Source of the DNA: Gemella haemolysans ATCC 10379
Lineage (GTDB): Bacteria > Bacillota > Bacilli > Staphylococcales > Gemellaceae
Length of the DNA stretch: 64,000 nt
Direction: 5' to 3'
NCBI RefSeq assembly: GCF_000173915.1
Contig: NZ_ACDZ02000014.1
Span: 591,013 to 655,012 of the forward strand
The notes beneath the pieces were generated by a model. The model did not search any database. It was not told the DNA's origin and worked only from the letters and a program-made list of their open reading frames with translations. Below, piece by piece: positions 40,031 through 50,350 of this stretch. The position numbers and the translations under genes were made by a program. Position 1 is the first letter of the stretch; every line of letters begins with the position of its first letter.

Positions 40031-40705
40031 CTATATTTCACAATTATCTTTATCAAAAATATAAACTATTTCTTTATAATTTTTTGCAGATAAATTATTA
40101 AATTGTTGATACTCTACATTTATGATATTTATTTTATTCAAACATACTTCTTTATAAATTTCTATTATTTCTTCTTGCGTGAAAACGGTGTGAAGTCCTA
40201 CTACAAAAATAATTTTAAAACAACATAGTTCTGTTAATACTTTTAAGAATTTTACAAAATTTTCTAAAATATCATCATTTTCAACATGTATTTTAAAATC
40301 CCCTAGTTTTAATAACGACGACATATCTATCTCTTCACCTTGTTCAATTTCTAAAGAACTATTAAATATTAATTTTTCAAAATATACTCTAATATTTGTT
40401 GATAATTCATTATAACTTGAAATATCTTCAACTATTTCTTTAAGTAATGAACTGTATATTTTTGATAGTACTTTTTTATTATTTATATCTATATTAAATA
40501 TATCGGTAATAATATAACTATTCTTATCAAATGATATTTCTTTATTATCATTTGACAAGATATAACTTCCTTCATTACTTTTATGTTGATTGACTAATTC
40601 AATTATATTTTCTCGATAATACTTTTTATTTTCAAAAACTAATGTATAAATAATATTGTCTTCTATTTCTATTTTTCTCTGCCAGTTTTTATTAATAATC
40701 TTCAT
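40031..40705 (-). CDS. csn2: CRISPR-associated protein Csn2
   Basis: The type II-A signature protein, a tetrameric ring that binds DNA ends during spacer acquisition with Cas1-Cas2. The 224-aa length fits the short Csn2 group. Sequence conservation in this family is low; the assignment rests on N-terminal MKIINKNWQRKIEIEDNIIYTLVFENKKYYRENI, split here as a typical Csn2 beta-strand start, the C-terminal KIIFVVGLHTVFTQEEIIEIY-type segment, and position after cas2. The start overlaps cas2 by 4 bp. Confidence 0.9.
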   Translation of the reverse strand: MKIINKNWQRKIEIEDNIIYTLVFENKKYYRENIIELVNQHKSNEGSYILSNDNKEISFDKNSYIITDIFNIDINNKKVLSKIYSSLLKEIVEDISSYNELSTNIRVYFEKLIFNSSLEIEQGEEIDMSSLLKLGDFKIHVENDDILENFVKFLKVLTELCCFKIIFVVGLHTVFTQEEIIEIYKEVCLNKINIINVEYQQFNNLSAKNYKEIVYIFDKDNCEI

Positions 40706-41022
40706 AGTTCTAATAACCTTTCATCATTATCTACATATTCAGTCTGACTCTCTCCTACTAAAAACTCCATCTTGGAAAACTGTTTCTCAGTAATCTGTAA
40801 TACTTGAACTATCCCCTCATCCGGACACATTTTTCGAATACTCTTCACAATCAAATCCGCACTACCTTGATTCATCGCTAACTTTACATATACAGATTCT
40901 TGCATCATAATAAAGCCGTTTTTTATTAGTGTTTTCCTAAATTTTCTATAATTTCTTCTTTGAAGAGATGTTTCTGTAGGAAGATCGAACATTACTAATA
41001 CTCTCATAAATCTATAACTCAT
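40702..41022 (-). CDS. cas2: CRISPR-associated endoribonuclease-fold protein Cas2
   Basis: The 106-aa adaptor of the Cas1-Cas2 integrase. It has the ferredoxin-like start MRVLVMFDLPTETSLQRRNYRKFRK with the conserved Asp of the first strand (MFDLP), and ESVYVKLAMN. A second ATG (MRVLVMFDL, residue 6) is an alternative start; the upstream one overlaps cas1 by 11 bp. Co-transcribed with cas1 and csn2. Confidence 0.95.
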   Translation of the reverse strand: MSYRFMRVLVMFDLPTETSLQRRNYRKFRKTLIKNGFIMMQESVYVKLAMNQGSADLIVKSIRKMCPDEGIVQVLQITEKQFSKMEFLVGESQTEYVDNDERLLEL

Positions 41023-41887
41023 ACTTATACATCTTTATGTATTCTAAATCATTTTCTTTTAATGAGGTAAACAAACTACGAACATATATTTTAATTGCAT
41101 TAGCTACAGTTTGTTCTTTGTTATCAATTTCAACTGTGTTATTTAGAATATTAACTAATAAGTTTTTATGAACTTTAGTAAATTCATCAACTTCTAAACT
41201 AAATACTGTTTCATCTACTAATATTCTGAAAGGTTCCATAAAATCACTGGCTAGATTAAATTTATTATATGGATTTCTGTGACATAAGCCTAACTGCGTA
41301 AAATATCCACATGATACAATTTCTCTATTAAAGGCAGATAATATAATTGAATAACCATAATCTAATGCTGCATTCGTAAAACATTCTTTATTTCTACTAA
41401 AATCCATACCAAACATGGCATTGAAGTAAACCTTGGCTGCATGTCCTTCTCTGTTACTGCTGTCATTCCACTCAAGTTCAGTAAGATATTGTTCTAGTAA
41501 CTTATACTCTACTTTACCTAATTTCTTTAGCAACAACATTTGATTATTAATTTTTTCATATACAATTCTTGTCCATATTCGTTCTTTACTCTCAGCTGAC
41601 CACTCTATCTGATTCTTATATTTTAGACTGGTATCGTGACTTCCATAGTAGGGTATTAATTCCGAACTAGGATTTCTTTTTTCATCACATAATATTACCT
41701 TAATTTTATTTTTCATGAGTTCATTTAAAAGCACGGCGGTAATTGATACCGCTGTGCTTTCAATAATGATCATGTATATTTCACTAAGACTAACTTTCCT
41801 AGTTTCCGCTTCTTTCCTTACAGTTAGGAAATTCAAGCTATAGTCTAGCTTCGCCCTATCTCTAACTATTATTGTTCTCCATGTCAT
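41012..41887 (-). CDS. cas1: CRISPR-associated integrase Cas1
   Basis: Integrates new spacers at the leader-repeat junction with Cas2. The 291-aa length is normal for type II. It begins MTWRTIIVRDRAKLDYSLNF; IIIESTAVSITAVLLNEL is the N-terminal dimer region. The metal ligands are visible as E in the DSSNREGHAAKVYFNAMFG block (about residue 150), H in LGLCHRNPYNKFNLASDFMEP (His and Glu, about residues 205-224). Overlaps cas9 by 26 bp, so translation is coupled. Confidence 0.95.
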   Translation of the reverse strand: MTWRTIIVRDRAKLDYSLNFLTVRKEAETRKVSLSEIYMIIIESTAVSITAVLLNELMKNKIKVILCDEKRNPSSELIPYYGSHDTSLKYKNQIEWSAESKERIWTRIVYEKINNQMLLLKKLGKVEYKLLEQYLTELEWNDSSNREGHAAKVYFNAMFGMDFSRNKECFTNAALDYGYSIILSAFNREIVSCGYFTQLGLCHRNPYNKFNLASDFMEPFRILVDETVFSLEVDEFTKVHKNLLVNILNNTVEIDNKEQTVANAIKIYVRSLFTSLKENDLEYIKMYKYEL

Positions 41888-44800
41888 TCCCTTTATCCCC
41901 TATTATTGTTATTTCTTTTTCATAGAATCCAGTTATAGATTGTTCTATAATTGAAAATTGTATTAGACTAGTTAAATTAAAACTAATTTTCCCCCTTGCT
42001 GCTTTAATATCAATGCTCTTCAAATCAAAAATAGACTTTTTATTTGTAAGTAAATTTAAAATCTCTAATAATACTTTAGCTTGTTCCTCCACACTGATTT
42101 TAATAAAATTATTTCGAATCTCTTCACTATTTAATTCATTATATTTATTCGATTTTTTCTTAGTAAATATTTCAGAATTCATTTTTTCAACTAGTTTATT
42201 ATATAATTCTATATTGTTTTCTTTAGTTATATTTTCCCAAAGTTCACCATCTTTATTTTCTTTTTTCCAATTTTGATATTTAGATAATATTTTTAAATAT
42301 TTTTCACTTTTTTTATCCAATGTTACTTGAATTGCACTATCATAGTAAAACCTTTCATCACTCTTTCCACCAATATAATATTGATAATTATTAATATTTA
42401 TTTTACTACCTATACATAACTTTCTATATAGTAGTTTAAAATCTTTTATCTTCTCATAAGCTCTACAGAAAATTTGCGATTTTCCAAATTCGATTAAAGC
42501 CGTGCTGTCTTTTATATTTTGAGAAATATAAATTGGTATAGGGATAATTCTAGTAATTTTCTCTTCACCCTTTTTATTCACTATAGTATATTCAAAAATA
42601 GAATAATATGCTATACCAATACTAGTGTACCCACCATACTTAGCAACGTCTTTTACAACAGAATTAGATGTTTTTAATGGATAATATACTCCATCTTTAG
42701 CTTTCGCTGCAACTTTTGCTTTATAAACTGTAGCATCGAATAAACCACCTTTTTGTTCAGATGTTCTTCTTGTTACCATGATATTGTTATTATTCATGAC
42801 TTTCTCTACTTGATGAATTGTTTTATCCATTTCCCAAGCTACTGTTTTTGAATCACTAACATTTTCATAGAATACCTTATTAAGTGAATATTTTCTTCCA
42901 TCTTTTTTATCTTTAATAAAATTAAATACATTACGTGTAAACTTAGTATCATAGACATTCCCTACCACTACATTAAGATACGCGTCTTTGGCATGGTGAT
43001 AATCGTTTATTTCACGTACTTTTATTAACTGATCATTGTTTTTTGAATCTCTATCACCCTTTTTAATTTTTCCAAAGTTTTGTCTAAAACTAGATACATT
43101 TTCTGCTTTAGAGTAACAGATTGAAGTTTCTGGATTTAATTCTCCTAAGATACTCGCTACTGCTTTTACAGATTGAGATGTCTCTACTAATTGTCGTGCT
43201 ATGAATCCACTTAGTTCTTCATCAGAAAATTCTTCTGTTCTTACTAATCTATTATATTTTTCATCAGATATTAATCCTTTTTCTTTTAAGAATTTCCAGA
43301 ACCTTCTATTACTAGGTGTTTGAATATCAGAACCTAGTGGGTATCTATCAGTTTTTGCAGCATTACTTTCTCTTTTTACCAATACTGTATTCGTGAAGCT
43401 GTCGTCTTTTATTTTTGACTGTGGATAAATATGATCTATATCATATTTATTATTATCAAATAATTCACTAATATTAATCGGTTCCTCACTATACATACAT
43501 CTTCCTAATTGAGTATAGTATAGATATAATTTCTTCGCTTTTAGTTTAGACGGTTCTACAGAGCTTAGTCTATCATTCAATACATCAAAGTTAATTGTGC
43601 CAATTTCTTTTTCTAGCTCTTTTACATCTTTCTTAACAGCTTTATAAGCAAGTTCTAATTGTTTTTTACGTGAATCTGTTGGTTTTTTCTTCTCTTGATT
43701 CGACCTTGTTGTCTCTACAAAGATTTTTGCAGGTGCGCAACCTATAATCTTCTTAAGTTCTTCTACTATTCTAACAGTTTGCCATATTGAACGTTTAACC
43801 GCTGGAGATACATATAAATCATCTAAGATTTCTGGTGCAATCTCTGTTACATCTTCTTGAAGTTCTTTATTGAATTCGACTATTTGTTTAGAATAATCAA
43901 ATCTATCCGCCAATAATTCCATAAATAGAATATTATTTTGGCGCATTGCACCAATAATGTTTAAGCACTCTCCAGTTTCTTCGTTGTATAATTTTTTACT
44001 AACTAATTCTGTCAATAGTTTTCTTGAAAATCTTCCCCAATCTTTATAAACTAATCTAGACATTTTAGTAATTTCATCCTTAGAGTAAACTTCTCCATAA
44101 ACAGATTCAATTTTAGCTTTTATAAGTTTTCTAGATTCTCCGTATAACGTAATCCAAAGAATTATATTTTCTACATGTTCAGAATTAAACTTGTTTCCTA
44201 GAATTTTTTTGAAATCTCTATATGACTTAAGATCATTTTTCACGGTAATATCAATACCTGTGATCTCACCTTTTCCGTCTATATAACCTTCTGCTTTAAG
44301 AAGATTTTTTATACTAGTTTTTGTTACTTTTTTCCCTTGTTGTTTAAATAATTTCTCTATAATTGTATTTCTAGCTTCAAGACTAATTCTATTACCATCG
44401 TATTTAAGTGCATTCAACTCATTTAATAATGCAAATTCTGAGTAAAGTAATGAACTTTTCGGAAGTACATCTTCTCCTTTAAGATATGTACATTTATTAG
44501 TTAAGTTTGTAATAAATTTCTCTGCACTCGCACTTTCATCTATAACTTTGCTATAATTCCATGGTGTTACAGGTGTATTTTCATATCCTGTATTTCTTAC
44601 AGACCATGCAAAGCCACCTTCTTTAGCTTTTTTACTAGAATTAAGTGGTCCAACGTAGTATGGTATTCTGAATTCTAATAATTGAATAACTTTCTCTCTT
44701 ACATTGTAGCCACTTTCGTCTTTTTCATTTAAGAAGCTATGATATCTAGCTGCATTATCAAGAATCTTAACCAATTCTTCTTTATGAATTTGATAAGGTA

Positions 44801-46040
44801 CTACTGAATTATCTTTTGTTCTTTGAAGTGGTAAAAACTGTTCTAATTCTAAATCTTTAATTATTTCAGTCTTAACTGAACTTTCTTCTAATTTTGCTAA
44901 TTCTTTAACTAGGAATTTTTTGAAGTCTTCATAATTACATCCTTTACCTTCTTCACTCTTACGAATATAATTTACGTAGTTAGTTCCTTTATCTTTATCT
45001 TCTTTAAATATCAAAGCATATAATTCCACTTTTTTATCTTCAGATAATTTAGAATCATTTTTTACAAGATTTTTTAATTTTAATAAATCATCTCTATGTT
45101 TTTCAAAAAGTTCTACTTTTGATTCTGATAGTGTTTTTCCTTCTTTTTTAATATCTGATAAAATAATACTATCATAAACTAGCTTAGCTAAATCAAGAAG
45201 CTCTATATAATTTGATAATACTTGTTCATAATCATGACGAACTTCTTCATAAATTTTCTCTTTAAACGATACAGATTTTATTGCTGCATCTAATTCTTTA
45301 TACTCATCTATTGCAAATAATTTATCCAGCGAAGTTTTTCCACCAAAAATCAATCTAAATACTTCTAATAATTGTTTTTCTTTTGGATATAGTTCTTTAA
45401 TATCATTCAACTTATCTTTTGAAGTTTTTTTCTCTAATGAAATATCCGCAATTTTATCAACAACTTCTTCTGTTACTTCAAATCCTACATGAAGTATATC
45501 AAGTTCTAATAATTCTTTAATTAAATTGTTTAAATTACCATCTTTAAAGCTTTGACCTTGTAATAAAAAGTGCCCTCTATTTTTAATGATATGATGTATT
45601 GCTAAAAATACTTTTCTTATATCAGGATTTTCCTCAGTCATAAGTTTTGATCTTAAATGATAGATTGTTGGATAATCTTTATAATAATCTTTATCTGTAT
45701 AATCTTTATCATTAAAAATCGCATAAGGTACCTTATGAGTTTTATCTTCATAATGGTACTGACTTTCTTTTAATCTTAGGAAAAAATTCTCATCCACTTT
45801 TTTCACTTCACTAGTGAATAATTCTTCAAGAAGATTTAAACGCCATTTTCTTCTAGCTAGTCTCCTTCTACTAGAACGATATCCTCGACGATCTTCAGCA
45901 GTTTTAGCTTCTTCAAATAATCTAACTCCCCATAATCTCTTTTTATTTTTTCTAATTATTTTATACCCAGTATCAGTCGCTGCCCAACCTACACTCGCAG
46001 AACCGATATCTAAACCAAGATACCATGTTTTATTAGCCAT
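41862..46040 (-). CDS. cas9: CRISPR-associated endonuclease Cas9 (type II-A)
   Basis: The RNA-guided double-strand DNA nuclease. At 1392 aa it is a large type II-A enzyme. RuvC-I is LGLDIGSASVGWA with D11; the arginine-rich bridge helix follows (RRGYRSSRRRLARRKWRL, about residues 51-70). RuvC-II is KIFVETTRSNQ with E776. The HNH site is YDIDHIYPQS with H870 and later NTVLVKRESNAAK. RuvC-III is HHAKDAYLN with H1016 and D1019. All catalytic residues are present, so both nickase sites should work. It is the first gene of cas9-cas1-cas2-csn2, all overlapping. The C-terminal PAM-interacting part gives no readable PAM. Confidence 0.98.
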   Translation of the reverse strand: MANKTWYLGLDIGSASVGWAATDTGYKIIRKNKKRLWGVRLFEEAKTAEDRRGYRSSRRRLARRKWRLNLLEELFTSEVKKVDENFFLRLKESQYHYEDKTHKVPYAIFNDKDYTDKDYYKDYPTIYHLRSKLMTEENPDIRKVFLAIHHIIKNRGHFLLQGQSFKDGNLNNLIKELLELDILHVGFEVTEEVVDKIADISLEKKTSKDKLNDIKELYPKEKQLLEVFRLIFGGKTSLDKLFAIDEYKELDAAIKSVSFKEKIYEEVRHDYEQVLSNYIELLDLAKLVYDSIILSDIKKEGKTLSESKVELFEKHRDDLLKLKNLVKNDSKLSEDKKVELYALIFKEDKDKGTNYVNYIRKSEEGKGCNYEDFKKFLVKELAKLEESSVKTEIIKDLELEQFLPLQRTKDNSVVPYQIHKEELVKILDNAARYHSFLNEKDESGYNVREKVIQLLEFRIPYYVGPLNSSKKAKEGGFAWSVRNTGYENTPVTPWNYSKVIDESASAEKFITNLTNKCTYLKGEDVLPKSSLLYSEFALLNELNALKYDGNRISLEARNTIIEKLFKQQGKKVTKTSIKNLLKAEGYIDGKGEITGIDITVKNDLKSYRDFKKILGNKFNSEHVENIILWITLYGESRKLIKAKIESVYGEVYSKDEITKMSRLVYKDWGRFSRKLLTELVSKKLYNEETGECLNIIGAMRQNNILFMELLADRFDYSKQIVEFNKELQEDVTEIAPEILDDLYVSPAVKRSIWQTVRIVEELKKIIGCAPAKIFVETTRSNQEKKKPTDSRKKQLELAYKAVKKDVKELEKEIGTINFDVLNDRLSSVEPSKLKAKKLYLYYTQLGRCMYSEEPINISELFDNNKYDIDHIYPQSKIKDDSFTNTVLVKRESNAAKTDRYPLGSDIQTPSNRRFWKFLKEKGLISDEKYNRLVRTEEFSDEELSGFIARQLVETSQSVKAVASILGELNPETSICYSKAENVSSFRQNFGKIKKGDRDSKNNDQLIKVREINDYHHAKDAYLNVVVGNVYDTKFTRNVFNFIKDKKDGRKYSLNKVFYENVSDSKTVAWEMDKTIHQVEKVMNNNNIMVTRRTSEQKGGLFDATVYKAKVAAKAKDGVYYPLKTSNSVVKDVAKYGGYTSIGIAYYSIFEYTIVNKKGEEKITRIIPIPIYISQNIKDSTALIEFGKSQIFCRAYEKIKDFKLLYRKLCIGSKININNYQYYIGGKSDERFYYDSAIQVTLDKKSEKYLKILSKYQNWKKENKDGELWENITKENNIELYNKLVEKMNSEIFTKKKSNKYNELNSEEIRNNFIKISVEEQAKVLLEILNLLTNKKSIFDLKSIDIKAARGKISFNLTSLIQFSIIEQSITGFYEKEITIIGDKGNDMENNNS

Positions 46041-46096
46041 ATGTCCTTTTCCTCCACAAAAATTTTATTACGTGTATAAAAACACTTTCATATCTT

Positions 46097-46126
46097 ATTT
46101 TACCATAAATACTGTAAATATTGAAA
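46097..46126 (-). promoter_or_regulatory. Probable cas operon promoter
   Basis: Minus-strand TTTCAA (46121-46126) and TAAAAT (46097-46102) with 18 nt between them, about 55 bp before the cas9 start. Both hexamers are off consensus, so strength is uncertain. Confidence 0.45.
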
Positions 46127-46255
46127 GTAATGTAAAATATTTATTTCATATTTTATAAATTTTTATAAATACCATTAAATTTTATTAATAATGCCATTTT
46201 ATAACTTTATCCCATACTTCAAAAGTGTTAAAATTAATATTGAGGGGGAATCATT

Positions 46256-46801
46256 ATGAATAAAAAGGTATTTATTATTTTCTTTACTCTTTTCACGGCA
46301 ATATTTTTAATTATCACTTTGATAATTAATCAAACTGGTGAGAGTTATAAAGAAGCAACTATTAACGGAGTTTTTATTAAGGGAGATAAAACAAAATATA
46401 AGGTTAAATTTATAAAAAAAGTTGATGGTGATACTATTATAGTTAACTTCAACAACAAAGAATTAAAAGTGAGATATTTATTAATTGATACACCAGAAAC
46501 TGTAAAACCTGGTGTGAAGGTTCAGAAATATGGACCAGAAGCTAGTGAATTAAATGGTAAACTATTAACTAATGCTAAAGATGTTGAAATTGAATTTGAT
46601 ATTTATGAGAAAGAAGATAAATATCATAGAGCATTGTGTTACGTTTATGCTGATGGAAAAAATATTCAAGAAGAATTATTACTGGCAGGTCTGGCTGAAA
46701 TAAAATATGTGAAACCACCTGATACAAGATATTTAGATAAATTTAAAAAAGCTCAAAATAAAGCAAAAAGTAATAAACGAAATCTATGGTCAAATACCTA
46801 A
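46256..46801 (+). CDS. Secreted or membrane-anchored thermonuclease (SNase family)
   Basis: A 181-aa staphylococcal-nuclease-like protein. A hydrophobic N-terminal segment (VFIIFFTLFTAIFLIITLII, residues 5-24) is a signal peptide or anchor. The OB-fold core has KVDGDTIIVNF, RYLLIDTPET (catalytic Arg and Glu) and YHRALCYVYADG (second Arg), so the active site is complete. It cleaves DNA and RNA with calcium outside the cell. The gene is divergent from cas9 but shares no obvious regulation. RBS is GAGGGGGA 6 bp upstream. Confidence 0.92.
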   Translation: MNKKVFIIFFTLFTAIFLIITLIINQTGESYKEATINGVFIKGDKTKYKVKFIKKVDGDTIIVNFNNKELKVRYLLIDTPETVKPGVKVQKYGPEASELNGKLLTNAKDVEIEFDIYEKEDKYHRALCYVYADGKNIQEELLLAGLAEIKYVKPPDTRYLDKFKKAQNKAKSNKRNLWSNT

Positions 46802-46848
46802 TTTGTAAAAAATTTATTACTATATACATTATATTTTAAGACATAAAA

Positions 46849-46880
46849 AATCGACTATAACCTAAAAGTTATAGTCGATT
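46849..46880. terminator. Bidirectional terminator between the nuclease and permease genes
   Basis: AATCGACTATAAC and GTTATAGTCGATT form a perfect 13-bp stem. T runs occur on both strands (CTTATTTTTA on plus, TTTTTTATG on minus), so it can serve both convergent genes. Confidence 0.9.
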
Positions 46881-46894
46881 CTTATTTTTATATT

Positions 46895-48265
46895 CTATTC
46901 AATTTTACTATGTTTATAAGAGTATGTGAAGTATACGATTAATCCTACGATTACCCATACGAAGAAGATAATCCATGAAGTTAATGTAACACTGTATAGT
47001 AAAGCTGCGAATAATACAATTGAGATAATTGGTACTACCGGCATACCTGGTACTCTAAATCCACGTTTAACATCTGGGAATTTTTTGTAGAATACGATAG
47101 TAGTGTAACTTACTAATGCGAATGCAATAATAGAAGCCACATTAGCAAGTTCTGCTAATTTCCCTAATGGTAAGAACCCAGCTAATACTGCAGTTAAGCA
47201 TCCTAAAGACCATGTAACTGTACTTGGTACTTTGTTGTCGTTAACTTTAGTGAATACTTTTGGTAATAATCCATCACGTGCAATTGTATAAGCGATACGG
47301 ATACCTGCATACATGAATGATAAGATACCAGCCATAAGTCCGATTACTGCCCCTAGAGAAACAATACCAGCAACTTTGTTTTGACCAACTTCTTCAAGTA
47401 CGAATACTAACGCATCCCCAGATCCAAGACGGCTGTATTCAACAACCCCTGTTAATACTAAACATACTAAGATATAGAATGCTGTACATACGATCATAGT
47501 GACAATGATAGCTTTTGGTAGAGCTTTTTCTGGATTGATTGTTTCTTCTGCTGATGTAGAAATCGCATCAAATCCAAGGTAAGCAAAGAATACTGTAGTG
47601 GCTGCTAACATTACCCCTGAGAAACCTGTAGGTGCAAAATCGTTTGTCCAGTGTGTTGGTTCAACATAGAATGATCCAACAACAATGAATAAAATTACGA
47701 TACCAACTTTTGCAGCTACCATAAGGTTATTTACAAGTTTACTACTTGATGTACCTCTTGATAGTAAGAATGTAATTAATAATACAATTACGATAGCTGG
47801 AATGTTACCATATCCTCCATTTGCAGGTAATGTATAATATTCTTTAGGGAGTTCTACTCCAAGACCTGCTAGTAGACGTGAAAAGTAACTTGACCAACCA
47901 TTTGAGACAGTCGCTGCAGAAAGAACATATCCTCCTATTAGTACCCAACCTATTATATAGGCTACAATTTCACCAATTGATACATATAAGTATGTATATG
48001 TACTACCACTTGATGGAATTGTTGAAGCTAGCTCCGCATAACAAAGTGCTGCTAAACAACAGGCAACCCCTGCGATTAAGAATGAGAAGATTACCGCTGG
48101 TCCTGCTTCTGCTGAAGCTTTACCAGTTAATACTAGAATCCCTGATCCTATAATCGCCCCGATTCCGAATAGAATTAAGTCCATCGTTCTCATAGTCGGA
48201 GCTAAAGTTTTACTTCTAGCTTCTGCTAAAATAGATTCAACTGATTTTTTTCTTAAATAACTCAT
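46895..48265 (-). CDS. APC-family amino acid permease (first copy)
   Basis: A 456-aa, 12-helix permease of the APC superfamily, cationic amino acid transporter-like (YfnA type). The N-terminal LFGIGAIIGSGILVLTG is the conserved helix 1 substrate loop; FFAYLGFDAISTSAEETINPEKALPKAI is the helix 6-7 signature. It ends with a short basic tail. It is almost identical in plan and very similar in sequence to the protein at 50351-51721; the two flank alanine dehydrogenase, so alanine or a related neutral amino acid is a reasonable substrate guess, not shown by the sequence. Confidence 0.88.
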   Translation of the reverse strand: MSYLRKKSVESILAEARSKTLAPTMRTMDLILFGIGAIIGSGILVLTGKASAEAGPAVIFSFLIAGVACCLAALCYAELASTIPSSGSTYTYLYVSIGEIVAYIIGWVLIGGYVLSAATVSNGWSSYFSRLLAGLGVELPKEYYTLPANGGYGNIPAIVIVLLITFLLSRGTSSSKLVNNLMVAAKVGIVILFIVVGSFYVEPTHWTNDFAPTGFSGVMLAATTVFFAYLGFDAISTSAEETINPEKALPKAIIVTMIVCTAFYILVCLVLTGVVEYSRLGSGDALVFVLEEVGQNKVAGIVSLGAVIGLMAGILSFMYAGIRIAYTIARDGLLPKVFTKVNDNKVPSTVTWSLGCLTAVLAGFLPLGKLAELANVASIIAFALVSYTTIVFYKKFPDVKRGFRVPGMPVVPIISIVLFAALLYSVTLTSWIIFFVWVIVGLIVYFTYSYKHSKIE

Positions 48266-48355
48266 AATAAATCCTCCTAATTTTTTAAATATTCTCCCTA
48301 CTAATATTCTTTAATTAAATTATAGCATAGTTGTAAACCTTTTACTACAGTTACT

Positions 48356-48372
48356 TGGCTTTATGTAAGCCA
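48356..48372. promoter_or_regulatory. Palindrome upstream of the first permease
   Basis: TGGCTTTATGTAAGCCA has 6-bp arms around TATGT and sits upstream of a TATAAT (minus strand, about 48320). The core CTTACATAA in minus orientation recurs in a different palindrome upstream of the second permease. Confidence 0.4.
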
Positions 48373-48458
48373 TTTTTAAGTATAGTAATAAATATATTAC
48401 TATTTTTTTGTTTTTTTGATCATAATTTTTACAACTATAACCTTTAATACAATAAGTA

Positions 48459-48483
48459 AGTGCTCTACAACAGATAGAGCACT
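48459..48483 (-). terminator. Probable ald terminator
   Basis: AGTGCTCTA and TAGAGCACT form a 9-bp stem with a 7-nt loop about 50 bp after the ald stop. The T run on the minus strand (TTACTTATTG) is weak. Confidence 0.6.
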
Positions 48484-48534
48484 CTATTTATACAAATTTT
48501 TAACTATTTCTTATTTTTAGATTTTACTATTATA

Positions 48535-49650
48535 TTACAAAGCTGCTTCTACTGGAGTATATTCATATCCTAAATCATCTGCAACAGCTTTGAAAGTAAC
48601 TTTTCCATTAGCTACATTCACACCAGGAACTAATTCTGGGAATTTAGCCACAGCTTCTTTAACACCTAATTTAGCGATAACTTTTACGTATTTAGCAGTT
48701 GCATTACATAATGCATAAGTTGATGTTTGTGCTACTGCTCCTGGAATATTAGCTACTGAGTAGTGTAATACTCCTTCTTCTACGAATATTGGATTATCAT
48801 GACTTGTTGGACGTCCTTCAGTATATTCTGTTGTACCACCTTGGTCAATCGCTACGTCAACGATTACACCACCATCTGGCATATCTTTAACCATTTCTTT
48901 TGTTACTAATTTAGGTGCTTTTGCTCCTGGGATTAATACTGTACTTACCACTAAATCAGCTGTTTTAATAGCACTTGCAATATTAAATTTATTAGAGTAA
49001 AGAGTTTCAATTTTACCACCAAAGATATGTGATAATTCTGTTAGTGCATCTAAGTTTACATCAATCATTGTTACACGTGCTCCAAGACCAACAGCTGCTG
49101 TTGCTGCAGCAGTACCGGCGACACCTGCACCAATAATTACAACATGTCCTGGTTGAACTCCTGGAACACCTTGTAATAAGATACCTTTACCACCTTGAAC
49201 TTTCGATAAGAATCTTGTTCCTTCTTGCACAGCCATTCTTCCCGCAATTTCACTCATTGGTCTTAATAATGGTAACCCTCTTCCTACTTTTACTGTTTCG
49301 AAAGCAATACCGATAGTTCCTTTATCTACCATTTCTTTTGTTAATTCAGGATCTGCAGCTAAGTGTAGATAAGTATAAATAATTAACCCTTTTCTAAAAT
49401 ATTTATACTCAGATGGAACTGGTTCTTTTACTTTGTAGATTAGATCCGATTTATTCCATACATCTTCAGCTTTCTCTAATAGAACAGCTCCTGCCTCTTC
49501 ATATTCAGCATCTGAAATACCTGAAGCTAATCCTGCTCCTTTTTCTACATATACAGTGTGGCCATCTAGTACTAATTCATGTACTACTCCCGGTATAGCA
49601 GACACTCTACTTTCATTATTTTTAATTTCTTTTGGTACTCCGATAATCAT
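48535..49650 (-). CDS. ald: Alanine dehydrogenase
   Basis: NAD-dependent interconversion of L-alanine with pyruvate and ammonia. The 371-aa length is typical. It begins [20 protein letters not shown] (substrate site); [10 protein letters not shown] contains the catalytic His, and [24 protein letters not shown] is the Rossmann NAD loop (about residues 170-195). [16 protein letters not shown] and [16 protein letters not shown] complete the signatures. It lies between two APC permeases in the same orientation, which suggests amino acid uptake and catabolism. Confidence 0.96.
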   Translation of the reverse strand: MIIGVPKEIKNNESRVSAIPGVVHELVLDGHTVYVEKGAGLASGISDAEYEEAGAVLLEKAEDVWNKSDLIYKVKEPVPSEYKYFRKGLIIYTYLHLAADPELTKEMVDKGTIGIAFETVKVGRGLPLLRPMSEIAGRMAVQEGTRFLSKVQGGKGILLQGVPGVQPGHVVIIGAGVAGTAAATAAVGLGARVTMIDVNLDALTELSHIFGGKIETLYSNKFNIASAIKTADLVVSTVLIPGAKAPKLVTKEMVKDMPDGGVIVDVAIDQGGTTEYTEGRPTSHDNPIFVEEGVLHYSVANIPGAVAQTSTYALCNATAKYVKVIAKLGVKEAVAKFPELVPGVNVANGKVTFKAVADDLGYEYTPVEAAL

Positions 49651-50278
49651 TTCCCTTACCTCCTAATTTTTTTCTGTACTTATATAATAACACAGATTTT
49701 TCAATTATGAAAGCGTTTTTCTTATGAAAGTTGTAGTGAAAATATTTTCTTTATTTTATTAGTATGTAAACCATATAAAAACTGATAAATTAAACTTTCA
49801 TAAAATTATTTAATATTAAACTTTTTGAAAATTAGTGTTAATTATTTCTTAGAAAAGAAATTTGAAAAACAGCTGTTTTATTTTTCAAATATAGCTGTTC
49901 TATGATTATACTATAACTATTTTTATCATTATACAATTTAACTTATAAAAAATTATTTGCTTAAAATATATAATTTTTCTCATTCAGTAAAATTATTGTA
50001 CAAAATTAATTAATTATACTGATTCACTATAACTATTTATTATATGTTGAAATTACTGAATTTCAATAATACAATTTTTATCAATGTATTATAACTATCT
50101 ATTTATTAAATTTTCTTTTTTATATCATTATTTTTCACAAATATATTATAATCAGTGTATATTTTACTATAAATTTTCATCATATCATTATATTTTGTTA
50201 GTTAAATACTCCTCAACTTAATTAAATAATTTATCTATTAGTCTCTCTTTAGAACATTTCTAATTCATAAAAAAAAAA
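49651..50278. other. Long AT-rich intergenic region upstream of ald, with a possible cre site
   Basis: About 630 bp without a credible gene. Near the ald end, minus-strand TTTCAT and TATTAT with 17-nt spacing could be its promoter, and TGAAAGCGTTTTTC at 49708-49721 resembles a CcpA cre site (two mismatches to the consensus) overlapping that -35. The rest is very AT-rich with recurring CTATAACTATTTAT-like words but no clear repeat unit, and it could contain a small RNA that I cannot see. Confidence 0.4.
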
Positions 50279-50305
50279 GAATCATGAGATTTTTACTCAT
50301 GATTC
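50279..50305 (-). terminator. Terminator of the second permease
   Basis: GAATCATGAGTA and CTCATGATTC pair, followed on the minus strand by a run of at least nine T residues. Confidence 0.9.
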
Positions 50306-50350
50306 CTTTTAATTTTTAAATATTGAACCAGATTATATGTTATTTCTATA

